From: Planctomycetales bacterium
GTDB lineage: Bacteria > Planctomycetota > Planctomycetia > Planctomycetales > Planctomycetaceae
DNA: 64,000 nucleotides
Reading direction: 5' to 3'
Assembly (NCBI GenBank): GCA_026400835.1
Contig: JAPLOA010000068.1
Location: forward strand, 1 to 64,000
This document shows positions 1 to 10,000 of this stretch, piece after piece. Positions within the stretch are counted from its first letter, which is position 1. The number at the start of each line of letters is the position of its first letter. The notes beneath the pieces were generated by a model that was not told where the DNA came from, did no database searches, and was given only the letters and a program-made list of their open reading frames with translations. Position numbers and translations under genes: made by a program.

Positions 1-520
1 TCCTTCGCTCGAATTTCACTTCGGGGGGAGGGGCATTCCGCGCTGACTCCGAAACTCCGACAAATCAAACCTCGCATTGAAAGGAACTCGTCAGCACTCG
101 ACGACAATGCGACGAGCGTGAATAATCCGGGTTAAACGAAAGTCTCCATTGTGCGACCAAAACAACAGACCAGCAGCCGCGAATTTTTCGGAGCCGACAG
201 AAATCATGTCCCCGTTTTTCGGCGACTTTCAGGACTGAAAATAGTCGTGGCCCCTCGCAACTTCAATTGATGAACCGTGAATGAGGGTTCCCAATGCGAA
301 AATAGGCGAAGTGCAACGGAGTTTTCAGATTGTCCCGAGCCCAGAAGACTGATCTGGCGGCCATTTTTTGATTGTGTGTAAGCAGGACACGGGAAACGTC
401 GAAGAAGATAAGGAACCTTTCTGTTTTCTCGGTCCCCTCCGACTTCGGTCGGCAGGAATTGCCGAAACAGAGGGCTGCTGACTGGGAGGTCAGCCGATCT
501 GGATATGCTTCCGTCGCTGA
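1..520. other. Left-edge region without a supported gene
   Basis: I see no convincing gene here. The plus-strand frame beginning at base 1 stays open to a TAA at 133-135, so it could be the last 44 codons of a gene outside the window, but the translation matches nothing I recognise. Two short perfect hairpins lie just ahead of the first gene: 449-465 (6-bp stem TCGGCA/TGCCGA) and 477-494 (6-bp stem GCTGAC/GTCAGC). They may belong to the leader of the lipoprotein gene at 533. A 10-base match (131-140) to the right arm of the palindromes at 13751 and 36556 may be a relic of that repeat. Confidence 0.4.
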
Positions 521-532
521 GTGGATGTCGCC

Positions 533-1246
533 ATGAAGAAGCTTGCTGTTCCATTTGCCTTGCTGATTGCGGGAGCATTGCAGGGATGTTCTGCGGGGCC
601 ACAGTTTTTCGGGCATAAAGATCCGACCAGTTGCCAGGAACCTGGTTCAGACGCGTGGTGGGCTGAGAAGGCCGCTTTGCCGCCCGGGGTTCGTCAGAAG
701 TACAAGAAGGGCAAAATCTGGCCCGCTCGCCCCAGAACAAATCTTCCACCCCAGCAGTTTTCGCACACGTATTATTCAGAGCATTACTGGCCGCTGCCGT
801 ATGTTTGCCAGGACCGTGAATCAGTCGCGGTATTCATGGAAACACAAACGGCTCTGGGGTGGCAGGAAGAGACGACTCTTTACGATCGTCACTTTGACCA
901 GAACGACCAGACTTTGAGTCGATCTGGTGAACTTCACCTGCAGTACATTCTGCACGTCGTTCCGGCCGAACGCCGAGCAATCTACATCCAGTCGACTTAT
1001 GATTCCGCACTGGATGTCATGCGAACAGATGCAGTCAATCTTGCGATGGCGAAATGCTCACAGAATGCTGGAGAAGTTATGGTCACGATTCGCGACTGTC
1101 AGCAGATTGGACGACCGGCTGCAGAAGTTCAGGCCATCAATGAAGTGTATATGTCGACAATTCCTTCTCCTCGTCTGGGTTCAGCCTCCTCTGGTGGGGC
1201 CAGCACAGGCTCGTCGGGTACTTCCGCCACCGGTTCGACGCCATAG
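533..1246 (+). CDS. Putative lipoprotein, function unknown
   Basis: A 237-residue exported protein of unknown role. I start it at the ATG at 533, because the two lysines followed by a hydrophobic run and L-Q-G-C (Cys19) then form a lipoprotein signal peptide; a GTG at 521 is an in-frame alternative. Gln at the -2 position makes the lipobox slightly unusual. The mature part is soluble, with a conserved-looking central region (about residues 75-195, rich in Tyr, His and Asp), and ends in a low-complexity Ser/Gly/Thr tail. It precedes a second lipoprotein gene in the same direction, so both may act at the cell envelope. I recognise no domain, and the function is not inferred. Confidence 0.7.
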   Translation: MKKLAVPFALLIAGALQGCSAGPQFFGHKDPTSCQEPGSDAWWAEKAALPPGVRQKYKKGKIWPARPRTNLPPQQFSHTYYSEHYWPLPYVCQDRESVAVFMETQTALGWQEETTLYDRHFDQNDQTLSRSGELHLQYILHVVPAERRAIYIQSTYDSALDVMRTDAVNLAMAKCSQNAGEVMVTIRDCQQIGRPAAEVQAINEVYMSTIPSPRLGSASSGGASTGSSGTSATGSTP

Positions 1247-1384
1247 TGTTGTCTGATGGAAGAAATGGCCTCTTAGAGGACTTCCGGACGAATTCTGCCG
1301 AATCATGTCGATCGTCCGCGAGGTTCATTTGATCAACTGTATTGATGCGCAGTTCCTGCTGAAGTTGTGACCAGGGACAACCGA

Positions 1385-1438
1385 AAAGCAGCAGAGGGCT
1401 GCTTTATCGTGCCGCAGGAACTCTGAAGAGCTTCCTGC
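1385..1438 (+). promoter_or_regulatory. Two adjacent hairpins between lipoprotein genes
   Basis: The 259-base spacer holds two stems in a row. The first is AAAGCAGC (1385-1392) paired with GCTGCTTT (1398-1405) over a 5-base loop. The second is GCAGGAA (1414-1420) paired with TTCCTGC (1432-1438), extended by an internal CTCT/AGAG pair. Neither is followed by a clean U-tract, so this could be an attenuator, an mRNA stability element or a weak terminator. Confidence 0.4.
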
Positions 1439-1505
1439 CTTCTGAATGTTCGATCAGCAGTCGTGACTTTCGAGCCTACAAGGTTCGCGCACATGGAGGT
1501 GCGAC

Positions 1506-2843
1506 ATGAAACGACAATCTCTGACAACGTTGCTGCTTGTTGCCGCGTTCGGCACTTCAGCAGGCTGCGCGTCGTCCGGAAAAAGTCACTTCTGGGCGAA
1601 GCCGTTTGCTTCTACCCAAAGCGAAGCCGCCTCGGAAGAAACCGAAGACAAAAAATCTGCTCCGTTGGCAAACAAAGATAAAACAGCACTCGCATCGTTG
1701 AAGAAGAGTTTCTCACACAGCAAGTCAGAAAAGGACGAGCTGAGTCCGGAATTCATCGCCGCTCAAAAGACTTTGAAGAAGAATCCTGAAAAGACGCTGC
1801 TCGCATGGGCACGCTATCAGGAAGATATCGGCGAATACGCCGAAGCGCGACGCAAATATCGCGAAATACAAATTGCCTACCCGGACAATCTGGAAGCACA
1901 CCTCGGGATGGCTCGGATTGAAATGTTGACAGGCCGTTCTAAACAATCCGAACAGATTCTGACCGATCTGGTAAAGGATCACCCGGAAAGTACAGCGGTT
2001 CGCATCTCCATCGGTCAGATGTATGCTCAGCAGGAAAAATGGGACGAAGCGATCCGCGCGTTTGAAGATGCGTGTGAGATCGATCCTGAAAATCAGGACT
2101 GTCGCTATGAACTAGGCGTGGCCTTTGCTCGCGTCGGCAACTACGACCAGGCTCTTTCAAACCTGTCTTTCTCTGTCGGTGAACCCGCAGCCCATTACAA
2201 TATCGGTTACATCCTGCACGAGCAGGGACGAGATGCTGACGCCGCGGAATGGTTCCAGAATGCACTCAGCCTTCATCCGGATCATCAGACGGCCGACAAG
2301 TCCAAAGCCATGTTGGCCAAGTTGAATCCTGAACAGACTGGCCGTGGTGTCGTAACGACTCCGATGGTTGCTCGCAAACTTCAGCCGAACGCAGCACGGG
2401 CAACTCAGCCTGTCGCCTCAACAGCATCTCAGAATCGACGTTCAACGGCGCCAGAAGATCTACCAATTATCTCCGGAAGTCGGAAGAAATCGGGCGTTGT
2501 TGAGTTCGACAATCAGCCGTCGACTGCAGGATTGGCACAGAATGAGTCGGCTTTTGATGACAATCCAGCGCAGCCCGCTCCGACAGCCAGCCGTCCTCTG
2601 AGAAACTACCCGGATCAGAACTACACGATGCCCGAGGAGCAGGCTACGGACTCATCTCCGTTTCGGCATGTCTCCTACACTGATACCCCGGCTCAACCTG
2701 CCAACTCCGTTGAGGCATCAGCCGCGGGTGCTCAGCCTCCACAATGGCGCGGACCGTCGCCACAGTCGGCCGCTCGTCCGGCACCGTCTCACTGGTCGTC
2801 TGCTCCAAAAGATCCGCCGAACTGGCGCGCCCGTAAGGACTGA
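1506..2843 (+). CDS. TPR-repeat lipoprotein
   Basis: A 445-residue lipid-anchored protein. The start is supported by GGAGGT at 1495-1500, five bases before the ATG. The signal peptide ends in S-A-G-C, with Cys21 as the likely acylated residue. Residues about 85-265 form tandem tetratricopeptide repeats (motifs such as A-R-Y-Q-E-D-I-G-E-Y-A-E-A and A-H-Y-N-I-G-Y-I-L-H-E-Q-G). From about 270 to the end it is Pro/Ala/Gln/Ser-rich and probably disordered. TPR lipoproteins usually scaffold protein complexes at the envelope; the partner cannot be read from the sequence. It follows the lipoprotein gene at 533 after a structured spacer. Confidence 0.85.
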   Translation: MKRQSLTTLLLVAAFGTSAGCASSGKSHFWAKPFASTQSEAASEETEDKKSAPLANKDKTALASLKKSFSHSKSEKDELSPEFIAAQKTLKKNPEKTLLAWARYQEDIGEYAEARRKYREIQIAYPDNLEAHLGMARIEMLTGRSKQSEQILTDLVKDHPESTAVRISIGQMYAQQEKWDEAIRAFEDACEIDPENQDCRYELGVAFARVGNYDQALSNLSFSVGEPAAHYNIGYILHEQGRDADAAEWFQNALSLHPDHQTADKSKAMLAKLNPEQTGRGVVTTPMVARKLQPNAARATQPVASTASQNRRSTAPEDLPIISGSRKKSGVVEFDNQPSTAGLAQNESAFDDNPAQPAPTASRPLRNYPDQNYTMPEEQATDSSPFRHVSYTDTPAQPANSVEASAAGAQPPQWRGPSPQSAARPAPSHWSSAPKDPPNWRARKD

Positions 2844-3076
2844 GTTCCGGGCAATGGCTTAACCGTGCCTCGAGACAGACAACTCTGGTCCTTTTCCGGA
2901 CAACTTAAATCGCACCTGACGTGGAACGACACGTCGGCGGCAGTCTGAACCGCGCACCATTCCGCTCAACCACTGTTTACGCAGTGGGAGAATGGCTATA
3001 ATTCCTCACTTGAACATCCTGCGATGCTCATGGATTGTCTGCGACACCCCGGGGTTTTATACAAAGAGTGATGCTG

Positions 3077-3694
3077 ATGCCGGATGCTGGTATTCTGGCC
3101 ACGGTGATGCTGCTGGTCGGACTGTTCCTTTTGGGGCTCGAGTTCTTCATTCCCAGCTTCGGAATGATCCTGGTCGCCGCTGTGATCTCACTGATCGTCT
3201 CCTTCTGGAGCGCTTACAAGGCGTGGTGGGGTGTCAGTCCGGGCTTCTTTTGGACGTACATTATTCTGCTCACCGCTGGAATCCCCGGATCATTGATGGG
3301 GGCGATCACTTTGATCCGGAAGACTCCGCTCGGTAATCGCATGATTCTTAAACCGGCTCCGGTGAATGAGTCTCCTGCCCCGGGACCGCTCGATCATCTG
3401 ATCGGAAAAGCCGGAATTTCGCAGACTTTGATGACGCCAGGCGGGATCGTTCTGATCGATGGTGAACGATTGCATTCAGAGAGCCTTGGAATGCTGATCG
3501 AGCCGAATTCGCCAGTCGTCGCTGTGGCCGTTCGTGGAAACCGAGTCGTGGTGCGTCCCGCAACTCCGTCGGACTCGGAATCCAGTAATCCGGCGGTTTC
3601 GGAACAAAACGCTGCGACCAAAACGCCCATGGATTCACGGCCGGGAAACTCGCCAGAACCCCATCCGCTTGACTTCGACTTCCCTCAGGGGTAA
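3077..3694 (+). CDS. NfeD-family membrane protein, short form
   Basis: NfeD-type protein of about 205 residues. I prefer the ATG at 3077, about eight bases after AAGAG (3064-3068); the ATG at 3071 and a TTG at 3035 are in-frame alternatives. The N-terminal half has three to four membrane segments ([20 protein letters not shown], then [15 protein letters not shown] and [15 protein letters not shown]). The C-terminal half (about residues 105-170) looks like the OB-fold NfeD domain, with the [14 protein letters not shown] pattern. It lacks the ClpP-like serine protease domain of long NfeD proteins. It lies directly before floA, the classic pairing, and probably works with that flotillin in membrane microdomains. 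The last 45 residues are a polar tail. Confidence 0.85.
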   Translation: MPDAGILATVMLLVGLFLLGLEFFIPSFGMILVAAVISLIVSFWSAYKAWWGVSPGFFWTYIILLTAGIPGSLMGAITLIRKTPLGNRMILKPAPVNESPAPGPLDHLIGKAGISQTLMTPGGIVLIDGERLHSESLGMLIEPNSPVVAVAVRGNRVVVRPATPSDSESSNPAVSEQNAATKTPMDSRPGNSPEPHPLDFDFPQG

Positions 3695-3764
3695 ACCCTC
3701 AGCAGTGGACTGCTCAATCTGTCTTTTATGCCTGACAAACAAGGCCAGTGCTCCGGAGCTTCTC

Positions 3765-4814
3765 ATGACTCACATTCTGTTGGCCCAGCTAAGTCCCGGT
3801 GAATGGGGTATTGTGGTCTTTGGGCTCTTCGTCATGATCGTGTTTCTGGCCATCTTTGCTCAGTACGCCAGCCTGTGGCTGCAGTGCAAAATGACCAGAG
3901 CTGGTATTGGCCTTTGGGATCTGATCTTCATGAGATTCCGTCGTGTAAATCCCGTGGTCATTGTTCGTAGCAAGATCATGGCGGTTCAGGCTGGCTTGCT
4001 GAAGAAGTACCCGATCTCAACACAAGCACTGGAAGCTCATTCTTTGGCTGGTGGCAACGTCCCCAACGTGATCCGCGCTTTGATCGCTGCCGATAAGGCC
4101 GGCATTCCGCTCGACTGGAACACAGCCCAGGCGATTGACCTTGCAGGTCGCGATATCCTGGAGGCAGTGAAGACCAGCGTTTATCCGAAAGTCATCGACT
4201 GCCCTGATCCCAAGCGAACTCAGGGAACTCTGTCTGCTGTGGCCGCAGATGGAATTGAACTCCGTGCACGAGCACGAGTGACTGTCCGAACAAACATCCA
4301 GCAGTTGATCGGCGGAGCAACCGAAGAAACCGTGATTGCACGAGTCGGTCAGGGGATCGTTCAGGCGATCGGCTCCACGAATTCTTACAAGTTGGTGCTT
4401 GAGAACCCGGATTCCATTTCGAAGGCTGTGCTGGCGCAGGGCCTGGAAGCTCAGACGTCTTACGAGATCGTCTCGATCGACATCGCAGATATCGACGTTG
4501 GTGAAAACATCGGCGCTCGTTTGTCGGCCGATCAGGCAGAAGCCGATATGCGTGTGGCTCAGGCCAAAGCCGAACAACGCCGCGCAGCGGCTCGAGCTCG
4601 CGAACAGGAAATGGTAGCTCGCATTCAGCAGAACCGAGCCGCCGTGGTTCTGGCAGAAGCGGAAGTACCGAAAGCCATCGCGGATGCGTTCACGGACAGC
4701 AAACTGGGACTTGCAGACTTCTACGAACTGAAGAACGTTCAGGCGGATACTCGCATGAGAGAATCGATCGCCGGCGATACGACGGGGCGAGCGGGGCGGT
4801 CGACCGAGGGCTGA
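3765..4814 (+). CDS. floA: Flotillin-like protein FloA
   Basis: FloA (formerly YqfA/UPF0365), a scaffold of functional membrane microdomains. The open frame continues upstream into nfeD, but the ATG at 3765 has GGAG at 3755-3758 and gives the expected 349 residues. One N-terminal membrane hairpin ([20 protein letters not shown]) is followed by the family core: [32 protein letters not shown] and the SPFH-like stretch [15 protein letters not shown]. An Ala/Glu-rich coiled coil covers about residues 255-310. It begins 70 bases after nfeD ends, so the two are very likely one transcript. Confidence 0.95.
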   Translation: MTHILLAQLSPGEWGIVVFGLFVMIVFLAIFAQYASLWLQCKMTRAGIGLWDLIFMRFRRVNPVVIVRSKIMAVQAGLLKKYPISTQALEAHSLAGGNVPNVIRALIAADKAGIPLDWNTAQAIDLAGRDILEAVKTSVYPKVIDCPDPKRTQGTLSAVAADGIELRARARVTVRTNIQQLIGGATEETVIARVGQGIVQAIGSTNSYKLVLENPDSISKAVLAQGLEAQTSYEIVSIDIADIDVGENIGARLSADQAEADMRVAQAKAEQRRAAARAREQEMVARIQQNRAAVVLAEAEVPKAIADAFTDSKLGLADFYELKNVQADTRMRESIAGDTTGRAGRSTEG

Positions 4815-4954
4815 TTTTCTTTGGCCATTTCGGTGTACTGGGCTGGGTGGAGACGTTAATTCCGTCGCCGATGCAGAGTCATAGATCTATTCAGCAATCC
4901 AGAGAGCTACCAGCCTTTCCACGAACAGCGTGGTGCTAGCAATCACATCGATGA

Positions 4955-5287
4955 ATGTTGATGACTGTCACTCAAAAGTCGATCGCGATTTCGCTTTTTG
5001 TGCTCGAAGCTCTTCTGTTCCATAGTTTATTCTGCAACTGGACGGTTGGAGGCTCGCATCGGCGCAGTGTCAACGCTTGGGCTGGCAGAGCGCCGGACCA
5101 TAGCGGACTCATCGTCTCCATCGGGCCCGCAGGAATTTATGCTCGTAGCTACCAGACTGTGGAATTCGATGCGACCATCGGCGTCGCGCTTCCGGCCGCG
5201 CTGATCGGTGCGGCGGCGTTTGTCTTGAGTCTTCAGAATCAAAGTTCAGCCACTGACGCAAAAACGACGCAAACAGTCGATCAGTAA
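4955..5287 (+). CDS. Hypothetical small membrane protein
   Basis: A 110-residue frame, possibly starting at the inner ATG at 4961. It has two hydrophobic stretches (about residues 9-30 and 75-93), with a polar region between them and an Asp/Thr/Gln tail. The pattern fits a two-pass membrane protein with a central extracytoplasmic loop. There is no strong Shine-Dalgarno sequence and no recognisable family. It sits alone between floA and the SEDS gene. It may be real, or an open frame by chance. Confidence 0.4.
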   Translation: MLMTVTQKSIAISLFVLEALLFHSLFCNWTVGGSHRRSVNAWAGRAPDHSGLIVSIGPAGIYARSYQTVEFDATIGVALPAALIGAAAFVLSLQNQSSATDAKTTQTVDQ

Positions 5288-5685
5288 TTGCCATTTTTAA
5301 AGTCGAAGTGACCTGCATCTATTCTTCGCGACTCGACTCCACGCTGCACAGCTTTCGCGCGGAAACAATCGCTACGATCCGTCAGCGTTCTGCAGGTTAC
5401 CGGAGTCGTTCAATCCGCAGGACTGCACGATCCACTTCGTCGCGCGTGGCAATCCACACAAAAAATCTTCTGGAGCCCATACAGCAGGAGTCTGTGCTGC
5501 AGCTGTTATGATCGTCTGATGCTTCCAAAGCAAACTCTGCTTGAGCACGCAGTCCGATGCCGAGAATGAGTGAAAGGACTTCCGTGTCCAACGCTGCGTG
5601 AGACATGCTCACCCGCGTTTCGCTCCGTCGAGCGGGGAGCTTAAGAACCGTTTCACGTTTTCGCAATCGAGCCGGTCAAGTTGTT
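5288..5685. other. Spacer upstream of the SEDS gene
   Basis: About 400 bases without a supported gene. An open minus-strand frame (5397-5666) has no recognisable features. The SEDS frame is open back to 5605, but that extension is arginine-rich and unlike the family, so I treat it as leader. No terminator or known RNA was recognised. Confidence 0.4.
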
Positions 5686-6852
5686 ATGAACAACGTCGCG
5701 GAATTTCACACTGCGGAAAAAATCCTGCCTTCTCATGTTGTCAGTGAATCGGCTGAACGTGATAACCTGCGACGTCTGATGATCGGGCTCGTTGCTGTTC
5801 TGATCTGCATTGGAGTTCAGATGGTGCAAAGCGCCAGTCTGACTTCTCGTCCCAGCGAACAGGACTCCGTGTTTCTCAGCAAACATCTGACTTATCTTGC
5901 TGTCTCATTGTTATTCGGCTTCGTCGCGTCTCGCATCAGTACCGGGTGGTTGCAAAAGAATTCCATAACGTTGTTTGGGGGGCTGGTTTTTCTGCTTACG
6001 ATCCTGCTTGTTCCCGGCATTGGCAGTCGTATCAATGGAGCTCAGCGCTGGCTGCGTTTTGGTGGATTATCTCTGCAGCCTTCTGAACTGGGCCGCATCA
6101 TTCTGCCGCTGATGGCCGCAACAATCATTTGCAATCGTCGGGCCGCTGGGTTCTCGCTCAGCACCGTTCCCGCAACACTGATGCCGCTGCTGATCCTGCC
6201 GCTCGTCGCGATCGAACCTGACCTCGGCGCAACCGTGTTTCTGGGCTCTGGGTTCATTCTTGCCCTGTTTCTGGGCGGCTGGCCGTTGCGATACTTCATC
6301 GGCTGCGCATTGCTGTTTATTCCGGCGGCCACGTCACTGCTGATTCTCAAGCCTTATCAAATGGAGCGAATCCGCGGATTCATGGCCGCCTGGCAGGACC
6401 TGAGTCAGGCTCCGTGGCAAGTGCGTCAATCGCTGCTCTCGATCGGTTCCGGTGGACTTAAGGGGACAGGAATCGGAGGAGGCTGGCAAAAGCTAAGCTA
6501 CCTGCCCGAAGCCAACACCGACTTCGTCTTTGCCGTGATTGGCGAAGAACTGGGACTGCTCGGCACAATGACAGTCTGCTTCGTCTGGGTTGCTCTGTTC
6601 CTGACCGGCCGCGCAGCATTGAAACATCTTCCTCGCACATCGTTCGAGTGGATCTTTGGCACGACGCTGCTGCTACAGCTCGTGCTGCAGGCGATGGCTA
6701 ACATCGCGGTTGTTACAGGGCTCGTTCCTCCGAAGGGAGTGCCGCACCCGTTCATCAGTTACGGCGGAACCAATTTGCTGGTGAGCGTTACAGCGATCGG
6801 ATTGATCATCGGAATGTCACGGAGTCGTGATGATCAGAACCTGGAAGCGTAA
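5686..6852 (+). CDS. FtsW/RodA-family (SEDS) glycosyltransferase
   Basis: A 388-residue polytopic membrane protein of the SEDS family, which polymerises lipid II into peptidoglycan together with a class B PBP. I start it at the ATG at 5686 (M-N-N-V-A-E-F). Nine to ten membrane segments are visible. The family signatures are I-N-G-A-Q-R-W-L-R-F-G-G plus L-Q-P-S-E-L (residues about 117-135) and the C-terminal P-P-K-G-V-P-H-P-F-I-S-Y-G-G. The P-x-K-G version of the last motif is more FtsW-like than RodA-like. It is not beside mur, ftsZ or pbp genes, so whether it serves division or elongation cannot be settled. It supports peptidoglycan synthesis in this organism. Confidence 0.9.
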   Translation: MNNVAEFHTAEKILPSHVVSESAERDNLRRLMIGLVAVLICIGVQMVQSASLTSRPSEQDSVFLSKHLTYLAVSLLFGFVASRISTGWLQKNSITLFGGLVFLLTILLVPGIGSRINGAQRWLRFGGLSLQPSELGRIILPLMAATIICNRRAAGFSLSTVPATLMPLLILPLVAIEPDLGATVFLGSGFILALFLGGWPLRYFIGCALLFIPAATSLLILKPYQMERIRGFMAAWQDLSQAPWQVRQSLLSIGSGGLKGTGIGGGWQKLSYLPEANTDFVFAVIGEELGLLGTMTVCFVWVALFLTGRAALKHLPRTSFEWIFGTTLLLQLVLQAMANIAVVTGLVPPKGVPHPFISYGGTNLLVSVTAIGLIIGMSRSRDDQNLEA

Positions 6853-6896
6853 CGGCGCGAGCCGTCCGGTGAGTCACGAAGAGCGTGGGCAGCAGA

Positions 6897-6982
6897 TGTA
6901 GGCCGGACCGAGCAGAGCGAGTTCCGGCTTCTTCATAGATCCCAGAGTTGCCGGAGCTCGCTGGCGCTCGGTCCGGCCTACA
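6897..6982. repeat. Long imperfect palindrome between convergent genes
   Basis: Outer arms TGTAGGCCGGACCGAGC (6897-6913) and its exact complement (6966-6982) enclose inner arms GCGAGTTCCGGC (6917-6928) and GCCGGAGCTCGC (6950-6961), which have one mismatch. The loop is about 21 bases. It fills the gap between the SEDS gene and the convergent minus-strand gene ending at 7005. It could act as a bidirectional terminator and looks like a dispersed REP-type element. Confidence 0.8.
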
Positions 6983-7004
6983 AACACGGCGTCTTATTCT
7001 GCGG

Positions 7005-10000
7005 CTACTTTTTCACGTCGGCCGCAGGCTCGTCGTTCCGCTCCTGACTGAGCAGCTCATAATAGCGTTGAACCAGGCTGTCGAATTCTTCCGGCACGGG
7101 TTCTCGATCGATAGGGACCATCGCCCGATCTGATTCCAGCTTCATCACTTCCTGATTGATACGCTGTTGAAGCGCCTGCATTTCACCCAACAACTGCGAC
7201 TTCACGAGATCCCACTGAGGCATCTCGCCGTGACGTTTGAACTCTGCCCGCATGGCCCGAGCCCGATCGCGAACCTGGGCCACTCGATTCCGCAGCTCCG
7301 AATCTTCCAGCATCTCTTCGATGTCTCGCAACTGATCAGACCACTCACCAAATTCTTCACCTGTCAGCGGCCTTGCCGAAGCATTGTTGGAGCCGGCTCC
7401 CCCGTTGCTTTCTCGCCCACCGTCCATCAAAGACGACTGGCGACGCTGACCGTTTCGATTGCCGCCGGACTGATTCTGCGAAGGCTCGCCAGGTTGCGAT
7501 TGATCGCTGTCGCTTTGCTGTGGACTGCCAGAAGATTCGCCTTGACCAGACTCATTCTCAGACTTCCCTTGCGAGGCACCTTCGCCTTGAGATTTTCCAT
7601 TCTGCGGCTGACCTTCCTGTGGTTGTCCGTCCTGAGACTTCCCGTCCTGCGGTTCATTATTCTCAGAACCTTTCCCACCGCCTGGCTTGCCCTCACCAGA
7701 CTGGGCGGAACCTGTCTGCCCCTGTGATCCCTTCTGGCCGCTTCGTTTCTGATCATTTTGTTTTTCATCATTTTGTCTCTGGCCGCCACCACCTGAACCC
7801 TTCGGCTCCGATTCGTTGGCTGGGTTCTGTTCAGACGGCTCCTGAGCGTCATCGGCTTTCGAGTCCTCTCCAGCCTGTCCCTGCTCGCCCACACCTTTCT
7901 CACCCGAACGACCCTTCTGTCCAGCGCGATCACCCTGCTGGCTCTTCTGACCAGAGCGTTGCTGCTGACCGGATTGACCCGGTCGCTTGCCTGGCTCTCC
8001 ATTCTTTCCTTCAGATGCCTCCGACTCTTCGCCGGGCTTCTCACCGGATTCTGTTTCACTCTCAACGCCAAACTGGCCCGGTCGACGATTCTCCGTCTCA
8101 GCATCTGCGGCTTCTCCAGTCGCACTCTGAACTTCGCTCGCCAGCTTTCGAGTCGCATCTTCCAACTGTCGCTGTGCGCGTCGCAGTGATTCGGCTTCGC
8201 TGCCGAGGACTGAATCCGCCGCGTTCTCAATTCCCTTCTGAAGCTGCTCAATCCCTTTGCGTGCCGCCTGTTCGGCTTCCTGCGACTGCGACCACATGCC
8301 GCGACCAGCCAGAAACTCGGTCGCTTCCAGAGCTTCCTCGGGCTTCGAATCTTTCAATTCACGCAGCGTCTCGTAGAGCTTATTCGACAGCAACGGCTCG
8401 CTTTGTTCCGCCTGCTCAATCATCTGCTTCGTCTGATCAACGACGCGATTGAGCCGATCTTTCTGTTCGCCAAACTCCTTCTGCAACTGATCACGATTTC
8501 GCTCCGACCGCAGCGACGGTTTTTTGCTCTTGTCGTCCTCGGTCGAGTTCCCCGTCAATTGCTGCGCGAGTTCTTTCTGACGATCACCTAACGCCCTCGC
8601 CTGTTCTCGCAGATCGCGAACAGATTCTTCAAACTGCGATGACGTCTGATTGCGAAAATCCTCTTTCAGATCTTCAAACTGACGCTCGGCCCGAGTTCCC
8701 TCTGAGATCGCTTCGGCCAGTCGACCTTCATCCATCGCGCGAGACGCTTGTTGCACATTCTCGCGAGCTTCCTGCATCTGCTGTTTCATCTCGGATGATT
8801 GTGCATCCTGAGGATTCGTAGCCTGTTCCATTCGCTCGCTCAACTCATCCACATCTCGCAGCATTTCACGCTGCTCATCACGCAGCCGCTTCAATTCACG
8901 TTCGATCTCTTCGCGTTCTTTTTGAGTCGTCGCGGCTCGAAGTTCGGACTCGAGCTGCTTCAGACGATCATTGACCATCTGCTGGCGTCGTGCCAGTTCT
9001 TTCAGTCGATTGAGTACCTGCAATTGCTGTCGCTGTTCTTCTGTTTTTTCTTCCTGCTGCTTCTGAACCTGTTGCTCGGACTCATATCGGTTGCGTTGAT
9101 TGTCCAGTTCAAGCTGCTGCATTTGTTGCTGAGACGCACTGCTACCGCCACCACCTCCGCCGCCCTGACTTTGCTGTTGCTGACGAACCTGCGTTTCCGC
9201 AAGACGCAGCTTGAGCAACGTCTGCACGACAACCTGCTCGGTTGTCATCGCATCGGCCAGTCGAGCTCCTTCGGTACCTGCACTGACATCCTGCAGCTTG
9301 CTTCTTGCCGCGGTCATCTCGTCCATAGCGCGAGCAGCCAAAGCGGCCGTCTTCGGATCACTTTGCAGCTCTTCCATCGCGGCCTGAAGCTGATTCTTCG
9401 CTTCTCCCTGTGAATCCGCTATCGTCTCAACATCCTGAGCAAAGGTGCCGTTCCTGCGACTTGGGACTTCTGCTCGAATCGTATTCCACGTGGCCGAAAT
9501 GATTTCCTTCTGCAGCTTCAACACGCCGTCAATCGCGCTTCCCTGTTGTTGCTGCGACTGACTCTGCTGCTGTTGTTGCTGCTGCTGATCTCCGCCTTGT
9601 TGAGCTTCGCGGAAGATTTCTTCGAAGCGGCGAACCTCCGCAAACACAATGTCGCTGTAACTTCGTCGCTCGGTGCCATCCGCTGCAATATCTGTCGCCC
9701 AGAATGAATACGTCACCAGATCATCCGGTGCCGCGCTCAGAGTCTCCATTTCAATCTTATGAGACAACGTCGCTGCCAGCAGCGGTTCAACAACGACCGG
9801 AGTCGCCGAACTCGCTTCAGCAGGACTAACAGCCACAGCAGTCGCGGCAGATGTTGTTGCAGGCGCCTTCAGAGACAACTCTTTCGTTTCTCCGCCCGAC
9901 AATGAAAACTGCACGCCATAATCGACCAGATTGAAATCATCGCTGGCCTGAGCTTCGACCAGAAACTCCTGCAGCGGCGAAACGTTGGTGTCACGTCCCG

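Noticed and set aside
204-749. Minus-strand open frame of 181 residues at the left edge
   Set aside because: It runs antisense to the lipoprotein gene, has no family motif or ribosome site, and is Arg/Ser/Pro-rich as expected of a shadow frame.
7373-8452. Plus-strand frame of 359 residues
   Set aside because: Antisense to the low-complexity tail of the large coiled-coil protein; its biased composition keeps other frames open by chance.
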